DNA from: Myxococcales bacterium
Lineage (GTDB): Bacteria; Myxococcota_A; UBA9042
Reading direction: 5' to 3'
NCBI GenBank assembly: GCA_009692425.1
Contig: SHZF01000012.1
Coordinates: 35,070 to 99,069 of the forward strand
Length of the DNA: 64,000 nucleotides
Below the pieces are notes generated by a model. The model ran no database searches. It saw nothing but the letters and a program-made list of their open reading frames with translations, and was not told the origin of the DNA. The position numbers and the translations under genes are program-made. This document shows, in pieces, positions 34,853 through 44,326 of the stretch. Position 1 is the stretch's first letter. Each line of letters begins with the position of its first letter.

Positions 34853-35443
34853 TCACTCCGTGGCAGCTCGGCGCGCGGCGGCCCGGGCCCGGCGCTGGCG
34901 CTCTTCCGCTTCGGCAGCCTGGGTGCGCAGGTACTCGCGCATCACCACGCGCCGCTTCAAGGGCGACAAGCGGTCGAGAAAGGTGATGCCTTCGAGGTGA
35001 TCCATCTCGTGCTGGATGCACACGGCGACGAGCCCTTGGGCCTGCACGGTGCAGGTGCGCCCCATGCGGTCCATGAACTCGAGGTCGATCTCGCTCGCCC
35101 GCGTCACGTATTCGCGCACGCCCGGAAAGCTCAAGCACCCCTCTTCGTACTTCATGTCGCCGCGCATGGCCGTGATGCGCGGGTTGACGACCTCAATGAG
35201 CCCCGTCGTCTCGACGGCTCCGTCGGGCCCTGCTTGCCGGTCATCGCGCAGGGGCACGTCGATGACGAGCGCACGCACGGCAGCCCCCACCTGGTTCGCG
35301 GCGAGGCCGATGCCGTCGGCCGCTTGCATGGTGTGGCCGAGGTCGTCGAGCAGGCTGTGCAGCGCAGGACCGAATTCGGTGACGGGCGCACAGCGCTGCT
35401 TGAGCACCGGGTCGGGAAAAGTGACGATGGGACGTACCGCCAT
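34853..35443 (-). CDS. def: Peptide deformylase
   Basis: A 196-residue protein from the ATG at 35443 (MAVRPIVTFPDPVL). All three active-site motifs are intact: GIGLAANQVG, EGCLSFPG and QHEMDHLEG (metal ligands Cys, His, His and catalytic Glu). It removes the formyl group from new proteins. The C-terminus is a basic helix typical of ribosome binding. It is followed by fmt and preceded, 16 bases upstream, by a coiled-coil protein gene. Confidence 0.97.
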   Translation of the reverse strand: MAVRPIVTFPDPVLKQRCAPVTEFGPALHSLLDDLGHTMQAADGIGLAANQVGAAVRALVIDVPLRDDRQAGPDGAVETTGLIEVVNPRITAMRGDMKYEEGCLSFPGVREYVTRASEIDLEFMDRMGRTCTVQAQGLVAVCIQHEMDHLEGITFLDRLSPLKRRVVMREYLRTQAAEAEERQRRARAAARRAATE

Positions 35444-35459
35444 GGTCGCACAGCTCCGA

Positions 35460-35888
35460 TCAGATCGCGGACGCGGACGCCGCGCCTCGTTTGCGGCCGC
35501 CCTTGCCCTTGGCGGGTTCGGGATCGGCCGTCGCCACACCTTGTGCGGCGCCAGAAACTGCTGCAGCTTGGGGTCCGGCCGGCTGCACGCGGGCCTGGCG
35601 CGCATCGGCTTCGGCGGCGGCCAGCGCCTCGCCCAAGTCCTGGACCCGATCCTCCAAGTCGCGCACGGTGCGCCGCAGCGTTGCCACCTGATCCGAGGTC
35701 GCCAGGTCGAGCCGCGCCGCCACGTCGCGCACCCGCTGCTCGACCACGTCGCGCGCCTCGGCCCGCAGGTTGATCGCGGTCACGAACGCCGTCTTCAAGT
35801 GAGAACTCGACAAGACCTTGAGCGTCGCCTCCGACGCGAGCACGCGGCCGACCTGGCGCGCGGCGATGTCCTTGAGATGGTCGAGCAT
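35460..35888 (-). CDS. Small coiled-coil protein
   Basis: A 142-residue protein with a strong ribosome site (GGAGG) before the ATG at 35888. The N-terminal half begins MLDHLKDIAARQVGRVLASE, the centre (about 55-105) is a heptad-rich coiled coil (VATLRRTVRDLEDRVQDLGE), and the C-terminus is Ala/Lys-rich (AKGKGGRKRGA). The layout resembles phasin-like proteins, but the match is by composition only. It heads the def-fmt-proC cluster. Confidence 0.8.
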   Translation of the reverse strand: MLDHLKDIAARQVGRVLASEATLKVLSSSHLKTAFVTAINLRAEARDVVEQRVRDVAARLDLATSDQVATLRRTVRDLEDRVQDLGEALAAAEADARQARVQPAGPQAAAVSGAAQGVATADPEPAKGKGGRKRGAASASAI

Positions 35889-35994
35889 AGTGCCTCCGGG
35901 CGTCGTACGCCCACCACTTGCCGGGATCAGTGTAGCTCGCGGCTCGTTCGCGCGCACGCCCGACGGGCTGCGTGCGCGGCGTGCGCCGTGGCGG

Positions 35995-38772
35995 CTACGG
36001 GCAGCAAGCGCCCTTGTCCGGGCAGCAGTCGCCCAGTTTGGTGCACTGCGCATCGCAGAAGCAGCCGCCCATGCCCGCGCCGCCGCACTTGCCCTTGCAC
36101 GACGTCGCGGGGTTCGCGCCGCACGCGCCGCCACCGCACACAAGCTTGAAGTCCGCACAGCAGTCGCCGAACTGAGCACAGTTGGCGTCGCACCAGCACG
36201 CGCCCGAACTCGCCCCGCACTTGCCGACGCACGAGCCGCCCGCGCACTTGCCGCAGTCGACCGAGCAAGTTGTGCACGTTTCCGTCGGCGCCTCGCACTT
36301 CGCATTGCCGCACACTGGTTTGCACGCGCCGCAGTCGGCCGCGCACGTCGCACAGGTCTCCGTCGGAGCTTCGCACTTGGCATTGCCGCACACCGGCTTG
36401 CACGGGCCACAGTCGGCCGCGCACGTCGTGCACGTCTCCGTCGGCGCCTCGCATTTCGCGTTGCCGCACACCGGCTTGCACGCACCGCAATCGACCGCGC
36501 AGTTCGTGCACGTCTCCGTCGGCGCCTCGCATTTCGCGTTGCCGCACACCGGCTTGCACGCGCCGCAATCGACCGCGCAGTTCGTGCAGGTCTCCGTCGG
36601 CGCCTCACACTTCGCGTTGCCACAAACTGGCTTGCAGGCACCGCAATCCGCCGCACATGTCGAACACGTTTCGCCCGGCGCCGTGCACGTGCCGTCGCCA
36701 CACTTCGGCACAGCGCACAGCGTGGCGTAGTCCTTGCAGCAATCGCCCGCGTTCATGCACGCGGTGTCGCACCAGCAGTTCGTGGACTTCTGCCCGCACT
36801 TGCCCGCGCACGAGCTGCCGGAGCACGGGCCACAATCCTTCGCGCAAGTCGTGCAGGTCTCTGTCGGCGCCACGCACTTGCCGTCGCCACAGATCGGCTT
36901 GCATGGGCCGCAATCGACCGCGCACGTCGAGCAGGTCTCTGCCGGCGCCGCGCACTTGCCGTCGCCGCACTTGGCCGCTCCGCCTCCGCAAGCCTGGGCG
37001 AAGTCTGCGCAACAATCGCCGGCATTCGCGCACGCGTTGTCGCACCAGCAGTTGCCTGACGCCGCCTGCCCGCCGCATGCCCCGACGCACGAGTCCTGCC
37101 CGCCGCCACCGCACGGTCCACAGTCCGCCGCGCAGTTCGAACACGTTTCGCCCGGCGCCGTACACTGGCCATCGCCGCACACGTTGCCCGGCGCACATGG
37201 GCCGCAGTCGGCGGGGCACGTCGAGCACGTCTCGTTGGGCTTGGCGCACGCGCCGTCGCCGCATTTCGGTGCAGGTGGGGCCGCACATGCCTTGTTGTAG
37301 TCGCCGCAACAGTCGCCCGCCGCCTTGCAGCCCTTGTCGCACCAGCAGTTGCCCGATGCAGCGGCCGACCCGCAGGCGCCGACACACGAGTCGTTGCCAC
37401 CGCCCGAGCAAGGGCCGCAGTCGGTCTTGCAGTTGTCGCAGGTCTCGCCAGCGCCGCAGTTGCCGTCGCCGCACTTGGGCGTCGAGCAGTCGGGCTTCTT
37501 GGCGTTCTTGCACACGCCCTGGTCGCACGAGTCGGCCGTGCACTCGTCGTCATCGGCGCATTCGAGGTTGATGGTGCAGCACTTGCCGGCATTCTGGTGC
37601 GAGCACTCGCCCGACAGGCACGTGTCCTGCGTGCAGGCCTTGCCGTCGTCGCAATCCGCACTCGACTTGCAGCACGCCTGGTTCGGCGTGAAGACACAGG
37701 CGCCGTCCTTGCAGCTGTCCGCCGTGCACACGTCGCCGTCCGAGCAGTCGCCGGCCGCCTTGCAGCAGCCGTCGGGTGGCGTCACGTGCTTGCAGGCGCC
37801 CGCGTCGCAACTGTCGATCGTGCACGAGTCCTTGTCGGCGCACTGGGCGTCGTTGCTGCAGCATCCGGCGCCGCTGGGCGTCGAATTGCAGAGCCCATTC
37901 GAGCACTTGTCGTCCGTACAGGCGATCGCATCGTTGCAGTCGGCGTCCGCCTTGCAGGCCTTCTTCTTCTTGAACACGCAAGTGAACTGCACACACTGGC
38001 TCTGCTTGGCCCCGGTGCCGTCCTCGCAGTCTGCGTCCGCCTGGCAGCACTGCGCGAGTTCGCCTTGCAGGGACCCGTTCATGTCGTAGCTGCACATGAA
38101 ATTCAGGCACTTGTCCGTCGTGCACGGATTGCCGTCGCCGCAGTCCTTCGTGGTGCCGCAACCGCACGCGCTCGTGCCCTTCTTGGGGTGGCTGCACTTG
38201 CCGCCGACGCAGAGGTCTTCGGTGCAGTCGTCCTTGTCGCCGCAGCCCGCGTTCGACACACAGCACGCCGCGTCGGCCGCGTGCGAGCAAGCGTCGTTGG
38301 CACACTTGTCCGTCGTGCAGTCGTCCTGGTCGTCGCAATCGGAGTCGAGCGTGCAAGCCGGCCCTGTCACCGCGTCGCCCCAAGCGGCGGGCACTGCATC
38401 GCCCGTGTCCGTTGCCCCTGCGTCTGTCGCGCCCGCCCCCTTGCCCGCCTGCGCATCGGCGCCCATGCACTTCGGTGTCTTGGCCGTGCACGGGTCGCTC
38501 GGCGAACACGAGCATGTCACGCCGCTCAAGAACGAGCACTTGCCCGCTACACAGGGGGCGCCGTTGCAATCGGCCGGGCTCGTGCACCCATTCGACTTGC
38601 AGTGCCCTCCGGCGCAGAACTGGTCCGATGCGCAATCGCTGTTCGTCTGGCAAGCGGGCCCGCTCGGGGCGCCGTTCTCCGCTGAGGCAGGCTCACCACA
38701 CCCGGCGACGGCGCCAATCAGCACCAACAACGACAGGAAACTTGAACAGTTGACTCGGTTCATGCGGTTCAT
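35995..38772 (-). CDS. Large cysteine-rich lipoprotein with somatomedin-B-like modules
   Basis: A 925-residue product. The signal peptide ends in a lipobox (GAVAGCGE). Residues of about 40-450 contain CTDC-like Cys-rich repeats (for example CGDKDDCTEDLCVGGKC). The second half is built of CGDGKCxAPxETCxxCxxDCGxC units, including five near-identical 26-residue copies. It also carries five somatomedin-B-like modules at about 460, 558, 652, 846 and 890, each with a CWCD or CFCD motif and a GDCC motif (for example SCVGKCGASSGACWCDANC). No enzyme domain is seen. It is probably a rigid disulphide-bonded surface protein; its ligand is unknown. Confidence 0.85.
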   Translation of the reverse strand: MNRMNRVNCSSFLSLLVLIGAVAGCGEPASAENGAPSGPACQTNSDCASDQFCAGGHCKSNGCTSPADCNGAPCVAGKCSFLSGVTCSCSPSDPCTAKTPKCMGADAQAGKGAGATDAGATDTGDAVPAAWGDAVTGPACTLDSDCDDQDDCTTDKCANDACSHAADAACCVSNAGCGDKDDCTEDLCVGGKCSHPKKGTSACGCGTTKDCGDGNPCTTDKCLNFMCSYDMNGSLQGELAQCCQADADCEDGTGAKQSQCVQFTCVFKKKKACKADADCNDAIACTDDKCSNGLCNSTPSGAGCCSNDAQCADKDSCTIDSCDAGACKHVTPPDGCCKAAGDCSDGDVCTADSCKDGACVFTPNQACCKSSADCDDGKACTQDTCLSGECSHQNAGKCCTINLECADDDECTADSCDQGVCKNAKKPDCSTPKCGDGNCGAGETCDNCKTDCGPCSGGGNDSCVGACGSAAASGNCWCDKGCKAAGDCCGDYNKACAAPPAPKCGDGACAKPNETCSTCPADCGPCAPGNVCGDGQCTAPGETCSNCAADCGPCGGGGQDSCVGACGGQAASGNCWCDNACANAGDCCADFAQACGGGAAKCGDGKCAAPAETCSTCAVDCGPCKPICGDGKCVAPTETCTTCAKDCGPCSGSSCAGKCGQKSTNCWCDTACMNAGDCCKDYATLCAVPKCGDGTCTAPGETCSTCAADCGACKPVCGNAKCEAPTETCTNCAVDCGACKPVCGNAKCEAPTETCTNCAVDCGACKPVCGNAKCEAPTETCTTCAADCGPCKPVCGNAKCEAPTETCATCAADCGACKPVCGNAKCEAPTETCTTCSVDCGKCAGGSCVGKCGASSGACWCDANCAQFGDCCADFKLVCGGGACGANPATSCKGKCGGAGMGGCFCDAQCTKLGDCCPDKGACCP
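36246..36640 (-). repeat. 78-bp in-frame tandem repeat array
   Basis: Five nearly identical 78-bp units inside the Cys-rich gene encode CGNAKCEAPTETC plus a spacer of 13 residues with CxxDCGxC; differences between units are mostly single bases (for example TNCAVDCGAC versus TTCAADCGPC). The similarity implies recent unequal duplication or gene conversion. Confidence 0.88.
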
Positions 38773-38895
38773 CCAGCAGGCGGCCCGGCAACCCGCAGCC
38801 TTGGCCGGGGCGAAACGTCCAAGCTAGCCGCAGCCGCCCTCGCTTTCAACAGGAATCGTGCCCGCTGGGGCGCCCACGCCGCTCGCTCACGCAGG

Positions 38896-40254
38896 CTACA
38901 GTTTGCCCGTCACGGCGAGCACCAACGTCATGTTGCCGACGTCCTGGACGCGCAGGCGCTGGCCCGGCGTGTCGATCGACGGCAGGAACACGGGGCTGAA
39001 CTCGTTCTTGCCGTCCGAATTCGAGGTCTCGATGCTGACGCTCTTGCCCGGGTCGAGGTTCACGCCGTACTTGCCGCCGCTGATGAAGTGCGGCGTCTCG
39101 TTCGTCGCCAGCAGTTTCGCCGACACCTGAAAATACTTGATCGGCTGGTAGTGCAACGCACCCCACCCGTAGAACTTGCCGTACGCCTCGACGTCGCCGA
39201 TGCCGTCCGTCGATGTGAGCCGCTTGGATGCGCTGTCGGGATCGCTTTTCCAGTGCAGCGTGTTCGTGCAGCCTTTCGATGCTTGGCAGGGGTTCTTGCT
39301 CGAAGCGAGCGCCTCCCACACTTCGGTGTAGTCACGGCCGTGGAACACGTAGTCCATGCCGAAGCCGCCCTCGATTTCGACGCGCTCGTCCCGAACGATG
39401 TTCTCCCACGGCACGATCGTCAGGCCGAATGCGGTGCCGACAATGCTGCCGGGGTCCTTGTCGGCCTGCGTCGACGAGTTGGGCTGGAATACGAAAAGTC
39501 CATCGGACGAACCCCAGCGGATGTCGCCGTGGATGTGGAAGAACGGCTCCAAGATCGACAGCGCCCGCCGCGACATCGTGGTGTGCAGGTTGAGCACCGA
39601 CGTGCCGTAGCCCGGGCCGGTGTTGCTCGCCTTCATCGGCGTGCCGGTCGGCACCGTCATAGCGACGCCGAACACCCACGTCGGTTGCGTGCGGTCGCGG
39701 TAGTAGTTGTACGGCGACCATTTCAGCCCGAACGACAGGTCGCCCAGGCCCGAGCGCGTGCGCGAGTCGAACGGCACCTTGAACAAGGACTCGGATTCGG
39801 GCGTCGTGAAGACTGAGGAGTTCTTTTCCGAAACGCCCGTCGCAAACTTGTGCTGCCAGCCGTCGTAGATCACGACCGGGATCGTCGCGTGGACCTCGAG
39901 GTCCTTGTACAGCCCGAAGCGGGCGTCGATGTTGAGCGTGTTGCGGCGGCGCGTGTAGTCCACTTCCTTGCCAAAGACGACTGCCGACGCCTTCGGGCAC
40001 GTCTGCTGGCCGATCTGGTCGCCGGCGAGGCACTTGACCTCGCGCACGACGGCGGCCTTGCGCTCGTCGCTGTCGAAGCGCAAGCGCAGCGCAAAATCGA
40101 ACGGGTCTTGGATCTCCGTGTCGAACGCATCGAGCACGTCGGTGACTTCGGCGGCGTGGGCCATCGGCACCGCGGCGATCGCTCCCACCCAGGCGCTCAC
40201 GGCGCACGCGAAAATCTTCCCGGAAATCCGGCTGCCGGCATCGATTCGGGTCAT
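38896..40254 (-). CDS. Predicted outer-membrane beta-barrel protein
   Basis: A 452-residue product with an N-terminal signal (ACAVSAWVGAIAAVPMAHAA). The mature part alternates short hydrophobic, aromatic-rich strands with turns (FDFALRLRFDSDERKAAV, LNIDARFGLYKDLEVHATIP, DLSFGLKWSPYNYYRD, TWVFGVAMTVPTGTPM), the pattern of outer-membrane porin or transport barrels. Four Cys may form disulphides in loops (ALASSKNPCQASKGC). No exact family was recognised. Confidence 0.75.
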   Translation of the reverse strand: MTRIDAGSRISGKIFACAVSAWVGAIAAVPMAHAAEVTDVLDAFDTEIQDPFDFALRLRFDSDERKAAVVREVKCLAGDQIGQQTCPKASAVVFGKEVDYTRRRNTLNIDARFGLYKDLEVHATIPVVIYDGWQHKFATGVSEKNSSVFTTPESESLFKVPFDSRTRSGLGDLSFGLKWSPYNYYRDRTQPTWVFGVAMTVPTGTPMKASNTGPGYGTSVLNLHTTMSRRALSILEPFFHIHGDIRWGSSDGLFVFQPNSSTQADKDPGSIVGTAFGLTIVPWENIVRDERVEIEGGFGMDYVFHGRDYTEVWEALASSKNPCQASKGCTNTLHWKSDPDSASKRLTSTDGIGDVEAYGKFYGWGALHYQPIKYFQVSAKLLATNETPHFISGGKYGVNLDPGKSVSIETSNSDGKNEFSPVFLPSIDTPGQRLRVQDVGNMTLVLAVTGKL

Positions 40255-40350
40255 CGGGTTCTTCTCCGCACGCTGGGCCCAAGGCCGTCAGCCACCGAGA
40301 ATAGCCTTGCGGTGGCGACGCCGCAAGCGCGTGCGTTTTCCCGACGTTTC

Positions 40351-41148
40351 CTACAACCCGGCACCGTCGAACCGCAAGCGCCCCGCAGCCTTGCCGCGCA
40401 CGACATCGATGAGCGTCCACTCCAGCGCCGCCGCCTCGCCCGCGGCTGGTCGCAGCCGTAGCCGACCGTGCACGCACGCGGCGCCCTCGCGGCGGGTTTC
40501 GAGCCAAAGCAGCCCGCTGCGCACGTGGCCGTCGAGATCGGTCGTCTGGGCCACGACGCGGCAATGCCAGCGCTTCGAGACGCCGACCTTCATCGGCTGC
40601 AGGCCGGGGCCCTTGACGTATTTCGGTCGCGCCCGCGCGATGGCCACGTCGTCGAACTCGCCTTCGAACTCGGTGTCGAACCAGGCGGTCAGGGCGTGCG
40701 CGAGGAACAGCGCCCACGGCACGCCGAGCGCCTCGACGGGCGTGAAGAGCGCCGCCGGTGTAGCGCGCACGGATTTGCTGGTGGCCGTCCGCAGCCACAC
40801 GCCGCCGCCTTTTCCGGGCAGCACGGAGGCTCCTTCGCCGGCGCGGCCGGGGCCATCGAGGCGCACGCGAATGGCCACGCCACCGGGTACAGGCGCCCGC
40901 GCCAAGGTCAGCAGGGCGCCGTGGAGCGGGTGGCCGGCGGCGACGGCAGGCCGGTAGCGGCTGATGCTGGGCTCTGGCGCATCGGCGCGGTCGGCGGCCG
41001 CGGCTACGGCGGCAGGACCCTTGCGGCGCAGGTCGAGCCAGTCGTCGTCGGCAGCAGCACCGGCGTAGGCGGGGGCCGCCAGCAGCAGGATCGCGGCGGC
41101 CATCACGGATGGGGCGCGTGACCGCCGGTCGACCAGCAATGCGGTCAT
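40351..41148 (-). CDS. Exported protein of unknown function
   Basis: A 265-residue product from the ATG at 41148, which overlaps the stop of the PEGA gene as ATGA. A signal peptide (MAAAILLLAAPAYAGA, starting after 15 residues) precedes a soluble beta-rich domain (GGVAIRVRLDGPG, GVWLRTATSKSV, FEGEFDDVAIARARPKY). Overlap indicates translational coupling with the PEGA-domain gene. No family was recognised. Confidence 0.75.
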   Translation of the reverse strand: MTALLVDRRSRAPSVMAAAILLLAAPAYAGAAADDDWLDLRRKGPAAVAAAADRADAPEPSISRYRPAVAAGHPLHGALLTLARAPVPGGVAIRVRLDGPGRAGEGASVLPGKGGGVWLRTATSKSVRATPAALFTPVEALGVPWALFLAHALTAWFDTEFEGEFDDVAIARARPKYVKGPGLQPMKVGVSKRWHCRVVAQTTDLDGHVRSGLLWLETRREGAACVHGRLRLRPAAGEAAALEWTLIDVVRGKAAGRLRFDGAGL

Positions 41149-42545
41149 TCCAAAGACTTGTGTAGAAAGATCTTGAGGTTTCCAGTAGCGCCCGCCCGCA
41201 CTTCCTCCGTCGGTCGCGTGATGTACCAGATGCCGCCGCCCAGCAGCCCCGCGCCGCCCACGACCGCGGCCCAGAACCACCATTCCGACGTGATCGGCCG
41301 CTTGTCAATCTTCTCGTCTTCGAAAAGCGGCGCGTTGGGGTCGATGTAGCCGCCTGCGCCTGCCGCCCCCGCCCCCGCGCCGCCGCCGGTCACCAGCACG
41401 CTCTGGCGTTGATCGAGAGGCTGCCCGTTGGCGTCGGCGGCGAGCTTGCTGCCGACGCTGTCGGACAGGAACTTGCCCAGGTTGTCGAGGTAGGTCTCGG
41501 TCTTGTCGACGGTCGCTTCGATCTTTTTGAACGTGCCGTCCGCATTGAGGAAATAACCGATCAGCTCGGTATTCTTCTTGTTGAACTTGGGCCGCACCAA
41601 CAGCATCAGGTCGGCGCCGAGCTGGTTGCGCAGTTCGCGCACGCGGTCTTCGACCACACTGGGCTGGTTGAAGTTGGCGATCAGCACGTTGCGGCCTTGG
41701 TCGAGGTCCGACGCGAACGGCGCGGCCTTGAGGTCGAATTCGGCGACCGCCGTCTTGCCGCCGACCACCTCGACAAAGCGGCGCTCGGCGAGCATGCCCG
41801 GCCCGCGCACGGTGACGCGGTGGCTGCCCGCGGCGATGTCTTCGGCCTGCACCAGGCCACCGCCCTTCCACTGCCCATCGACCCACACGTCGCCGCGCCC
41901 GCCCTTCACGACGACCTTGATGTCGCCCGTCGGCAGCGCCTTGAAGACCTCGCGCGCACTCTCGTACAGCTCGCGCGCCGTCGATCCGTAAGCGGAGTAC
42001 TCGTCGGCGCTCTGACCCGGCACCAGCACAAGCGACTTCACCACCTGCTCGCGCGCCTTGACCAGTTCCCCAGCGGCCAGGAACGCGAGCGCCTGGCCCT
42101 TGTGCATGCGGGCGTACAGCTTCTCGTCGCCGGCCGCCGGGTTCTCGGCAAGCAACTGGGCCGCGGCCGCCAGCCGCTCCTGGGCCCGCTTCGGCGTGCG
42201 CAGCAGCAGGGCCCGCAGCGCTTCTTCGACCTGCTCCTGAGCTTTCGCGTTCGCTTCGGCGGCCGGGAGCGGCGAGAGTTCAAACAGGCGCGCCGTCTCG
42301 AGCCGTGTCGCCTGGTCGGTCAACAGCCGCTCGAGGGCCTCGGCGTCGTCGGCCGCCTTGCGCTGCGTCGGAATCACGAGGATCCCGAGCGTGGCGTTGA
42401 CTCCTGCCTGCGCCGCCGCTTCGGGCAGCCAGCGCAGCGGCGCGCGACCGTGCAGCCAGCCAATCAGGGAGCCGGCCTGCAGGTGGCCGAACGCCAGCGC
42501 GCACAGCACGGCCGAAAGGTAGCGAAAGGAGCGGCGATGGGTCAT
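41145..42545 (-). CDS. PEGA-domain membrane protein
   Basis: A 466-residue product; the ATG at 42545 gives a signal/anchor (YLSAVLCALAFGHLQAG). A helical region (60-200) contains TPR-like sequence (RTPKRAQERLAAAAQLLAE). A PEGA-like segment follows (VVVKGGRGDVWVDGQWKGG, VQAEDIAAGSHRVTVRG). There is a C-terminal membrane helix (WFWAAVVGGAGLLGGGIWYI) preceded by a Gly-rich stretch. PEGA domains are surface beta-sandwiches common in Myxococcota. Downstream gene overlaps by four bases; upstream Kelch-like gene ends 32 bases before the start. Confidence 0.82.
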   Translation of the reverse strand: MTHRRSFRYLSAVLCALAFGHLQAGSLIGWLHGRAPLRWLPEAAAQAGVNATLGILVIPTQRKAADDAEALERLLTDQATRLETARLFELSPLPAAEANAKAQEQVEEALRALLLRTPKRAQERLAAAAQLLAENPAAGDEKLYARMHKGQALAFLAAGELVKAREQVVKSLVLVPGQSADEYSAYGSTARELYESAREVFKALPTGDIKVVVKGGRGDVWVDGQWKGGGLVQAEDIAAGSHRVTVRGPGMLAERRFVEVVGGKTAVAEFDLKAAPFASDLDQGRNVLIANFNQPSVVEDRVRELRNQLGADLMLLVRPKFNKKNTELIGYFLNADGTFKKIEATVDKTETYLDNLGKFLSDSVGSKLAADANGQPLDQRQSVLVTGGGAGAGAAGAGGYIDPNAPLFEDEKIDKRPITSEWWFWAAVVGGAGLLGGGIWYITRPTEEVRAGATGNLKIFLHKSLE

Positions 42546-42577
42546 GAGCGGTTCCCTGCGGGCCGTCAGCGGTTGGG

Positions 42578-44326
42578 CTACTTCAGCGGCGGCACCAGCA
42601 GCCGGGGGCAGTAGATGTCGGCGACGACTTGTGTGTTCTGCTTCATCGCAGACCACGTGTCCGTGCCGCCGAAGCCGAGCACGCAATCGTTGCTGAGCGC
42701 CACCGCCGCAAGGGCGCCGCGCGCGACGAACTGCTTGGTGGCCGGCGTCAAGCTCGCATCGAGCAGCGCGCCCGACGCCGATTCGAACGCCTGGACACCG
42801 AAGCTTGCGGGCTGGTCGAACGAAGAGAAGCCGCCGAGGATCATCACGTGGTCGGGACCGGCCGCGACCGCCTGGTGCAGGTAGATGCCCCCCATGAGCT
42901 TGGCCACGCGCTTCGTCGCGATGCGCGCCTTGGCGGTGTCCGTCTTCTCCTTGACGGTCAGCAGGTAGACGTCGTCCTTGCTCGGCGCCAGCCACTTGGT
43001 GCCGTCGTGACGGATGCCGCCGACCGACAGGAAGCGACCGTCGTCCAGCGCAGTTCCTTTCGCGTCGCGCGTCACGCCGAGCGACACGAGCGACGGGAAG
43101 AACAGGCTCTGCGCCACCGGGTAGTCGCCCTCGATCGTGAAGTCGCCGAAGAACTCGCCTTGGCCCTGGTCGGTTGATTCCTTGAAGCGCTCGGCGATCG
43201 GCGTGTTTTTTCCGTCGCCCGGTCGCGCCGCATTGCCGGCCCAGATCATGTACTTGCGCGTCCCCACCGCCGTCTGCCCCATGAACGCAACGCCGGCACC
43301 TGTGCGACTGAGATTGAGCGGCAGCGCGCCCTTCGTGTCCTCGAATCCCCCGGCGCGCGGCGTGAACAGGTCCGACTGCTGGTACGCGGGGTCATCGATC
43401 TGCGGCCACGGCGCGCCGCCCATCACGACCACGGAATCGTCGGACAGCGTCATCAAGTTTGGCAGCACGCGCTTGCGCACGAACTCCTTGCCCGGCGCGA
43501 GGTCGAACTTCTCCTTGACGACATCGAACACCTCAAACGGCTCGTTGACGGCATCTTCCGGCTTCCAGCGCGGGGGCTCGCTGCCGTCGGCGCGCACCAG
43601 CATCTTGGCGGCGCCGCCGACGATGAGAACCTTGTTGAGCTTGACAAGGTAGACCATGGCGTGGCCGGCGCGCGCGGCCTTCATCCGCGGGGTGAGCTGC
43701 GTCAACTGCCCGAGCGCGGGGTCGTAGAGATAGGCGGTGTCCTTGGGCGACTCCAGCACGAGATCCTTGCCACCCGGGTCGTCGCCTGTGTGGCCGAAGC
43801 CACCTGTAATCAAGATCTTGCCGTTTGAGATCGGCACGGCGGCCGGGAACATCACGTTGGGCATCGTGGCCTGCGACACACAGGAAAACCCTTCAAGATT
43901 CATGATGGAAAGGTGGATGTCCGACGTCGCGGTCTTGGCGACCTTGACGCTGCGGTGGCGCCCGAACCACGTCGCTGGCCCGGTGCCGGCCCCGTAGCCG
44001 AGCAGCGTGACTTCACGCACGCCGGCGGGGATGTTGGGCACGGTGATGGCCTTCTGCCCAGAACCCAACGGCAGCGACACGGGCGGCACCATCGGCGTCT
44101 TGCTTTCCTTGCCCGGTTCGCGGTCGCGCACGACGACTTGGAGCGTCTTGATGTCGGCAAACGGGTTCTTTTCCGCGCTATTGCCGCACGGTCCCGCCAG
44201 CGCCGCCACCTGAACACCGAAGTTCGCCGCGTCGGGAGCCGGAGCCTCGCCCTGACAGGCGGCAACGACCCCCACGCACACGGCGGCGCCGGCCTGGAAT
44301 CGCGCGGTCCAGCCGGTCCTGTCCAT
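42578..44326 (-). CDS. Kelch-like beta-propeller lipoprotein
   Basis: A 582-residue product from the ATG at 44326 (MDRTGWTARF), followed by a signal with lipobox VVAAC. The mature part has repeating GG-ended strands typical of Kelch blades (KILITGGFGHTGDD, KVLIVGGAAKML, DSVVVMGGAPWPQ, RFLSVGGIRHDGT, HVMILGGFSSFDQ, CVLGFGGTDTW), about six or seven, expected to form a propeller. It is probably a surface or periplasmic binding protein. In-frame starts exist upstream within a duplicated leader (44318-44475), so the start is uncertain. Confidence 0.75.
   Translation of the reverse strand: MDRTGWTARFQAGAAVCVGVVAACQGEAPAPDAANFGVQVAALAGPCGNSAEKNPFADIKTLQVVVRDREPGKESKTPMVPPVSLPLGSGQKAITVPNIPAGVREVTLLGYGAGTGPATWFGRHRSVKVAKTATSDIHLSIMNLEGFSCVSQATMPNVMFPAAVPISNGKILITGGFGHTGDDPGGKDLVLESPKDTAYLYDPALGQLTQLTPRMKAARAGHAMVYLVKLNKVLIVGGAAKMLVRADGSEPPRWKPEDAVNEPFEVFDVVKEKFDLAPGKEFVRKRVLPNLMTLSDDSVVVMGGAPWPQIDDPAYQQSDLFTPRAGGFEDTKGALPLNLSRTGAGVAFMGQTAVGTRKYMIWAGNAARPGDGKNTPIAERFKESTDQGQGEFFGDFTIEGDYPVAQSLFFPSLVSLGVTRDAKGTALDDGRFLSVGGIRHDGTKWLAPSKDDVYLLTVKEKTDTAKARIATKRVAKLMGGIYLHQAVAAGPDHVMILGGFSSFDQPASFGVQAFESASGALLDASLTPATKQFVARGALAAVALSNDCVLGFGGTDTWSAMKQNTQVVADIYCPRLLVPPLK

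Noticed and set aside
36246..36640. 78-bp array considered as CRISPR or mobile repeat
   Set aside because: Units are contiguous, in frame and encode Cys-rich protein repeats.
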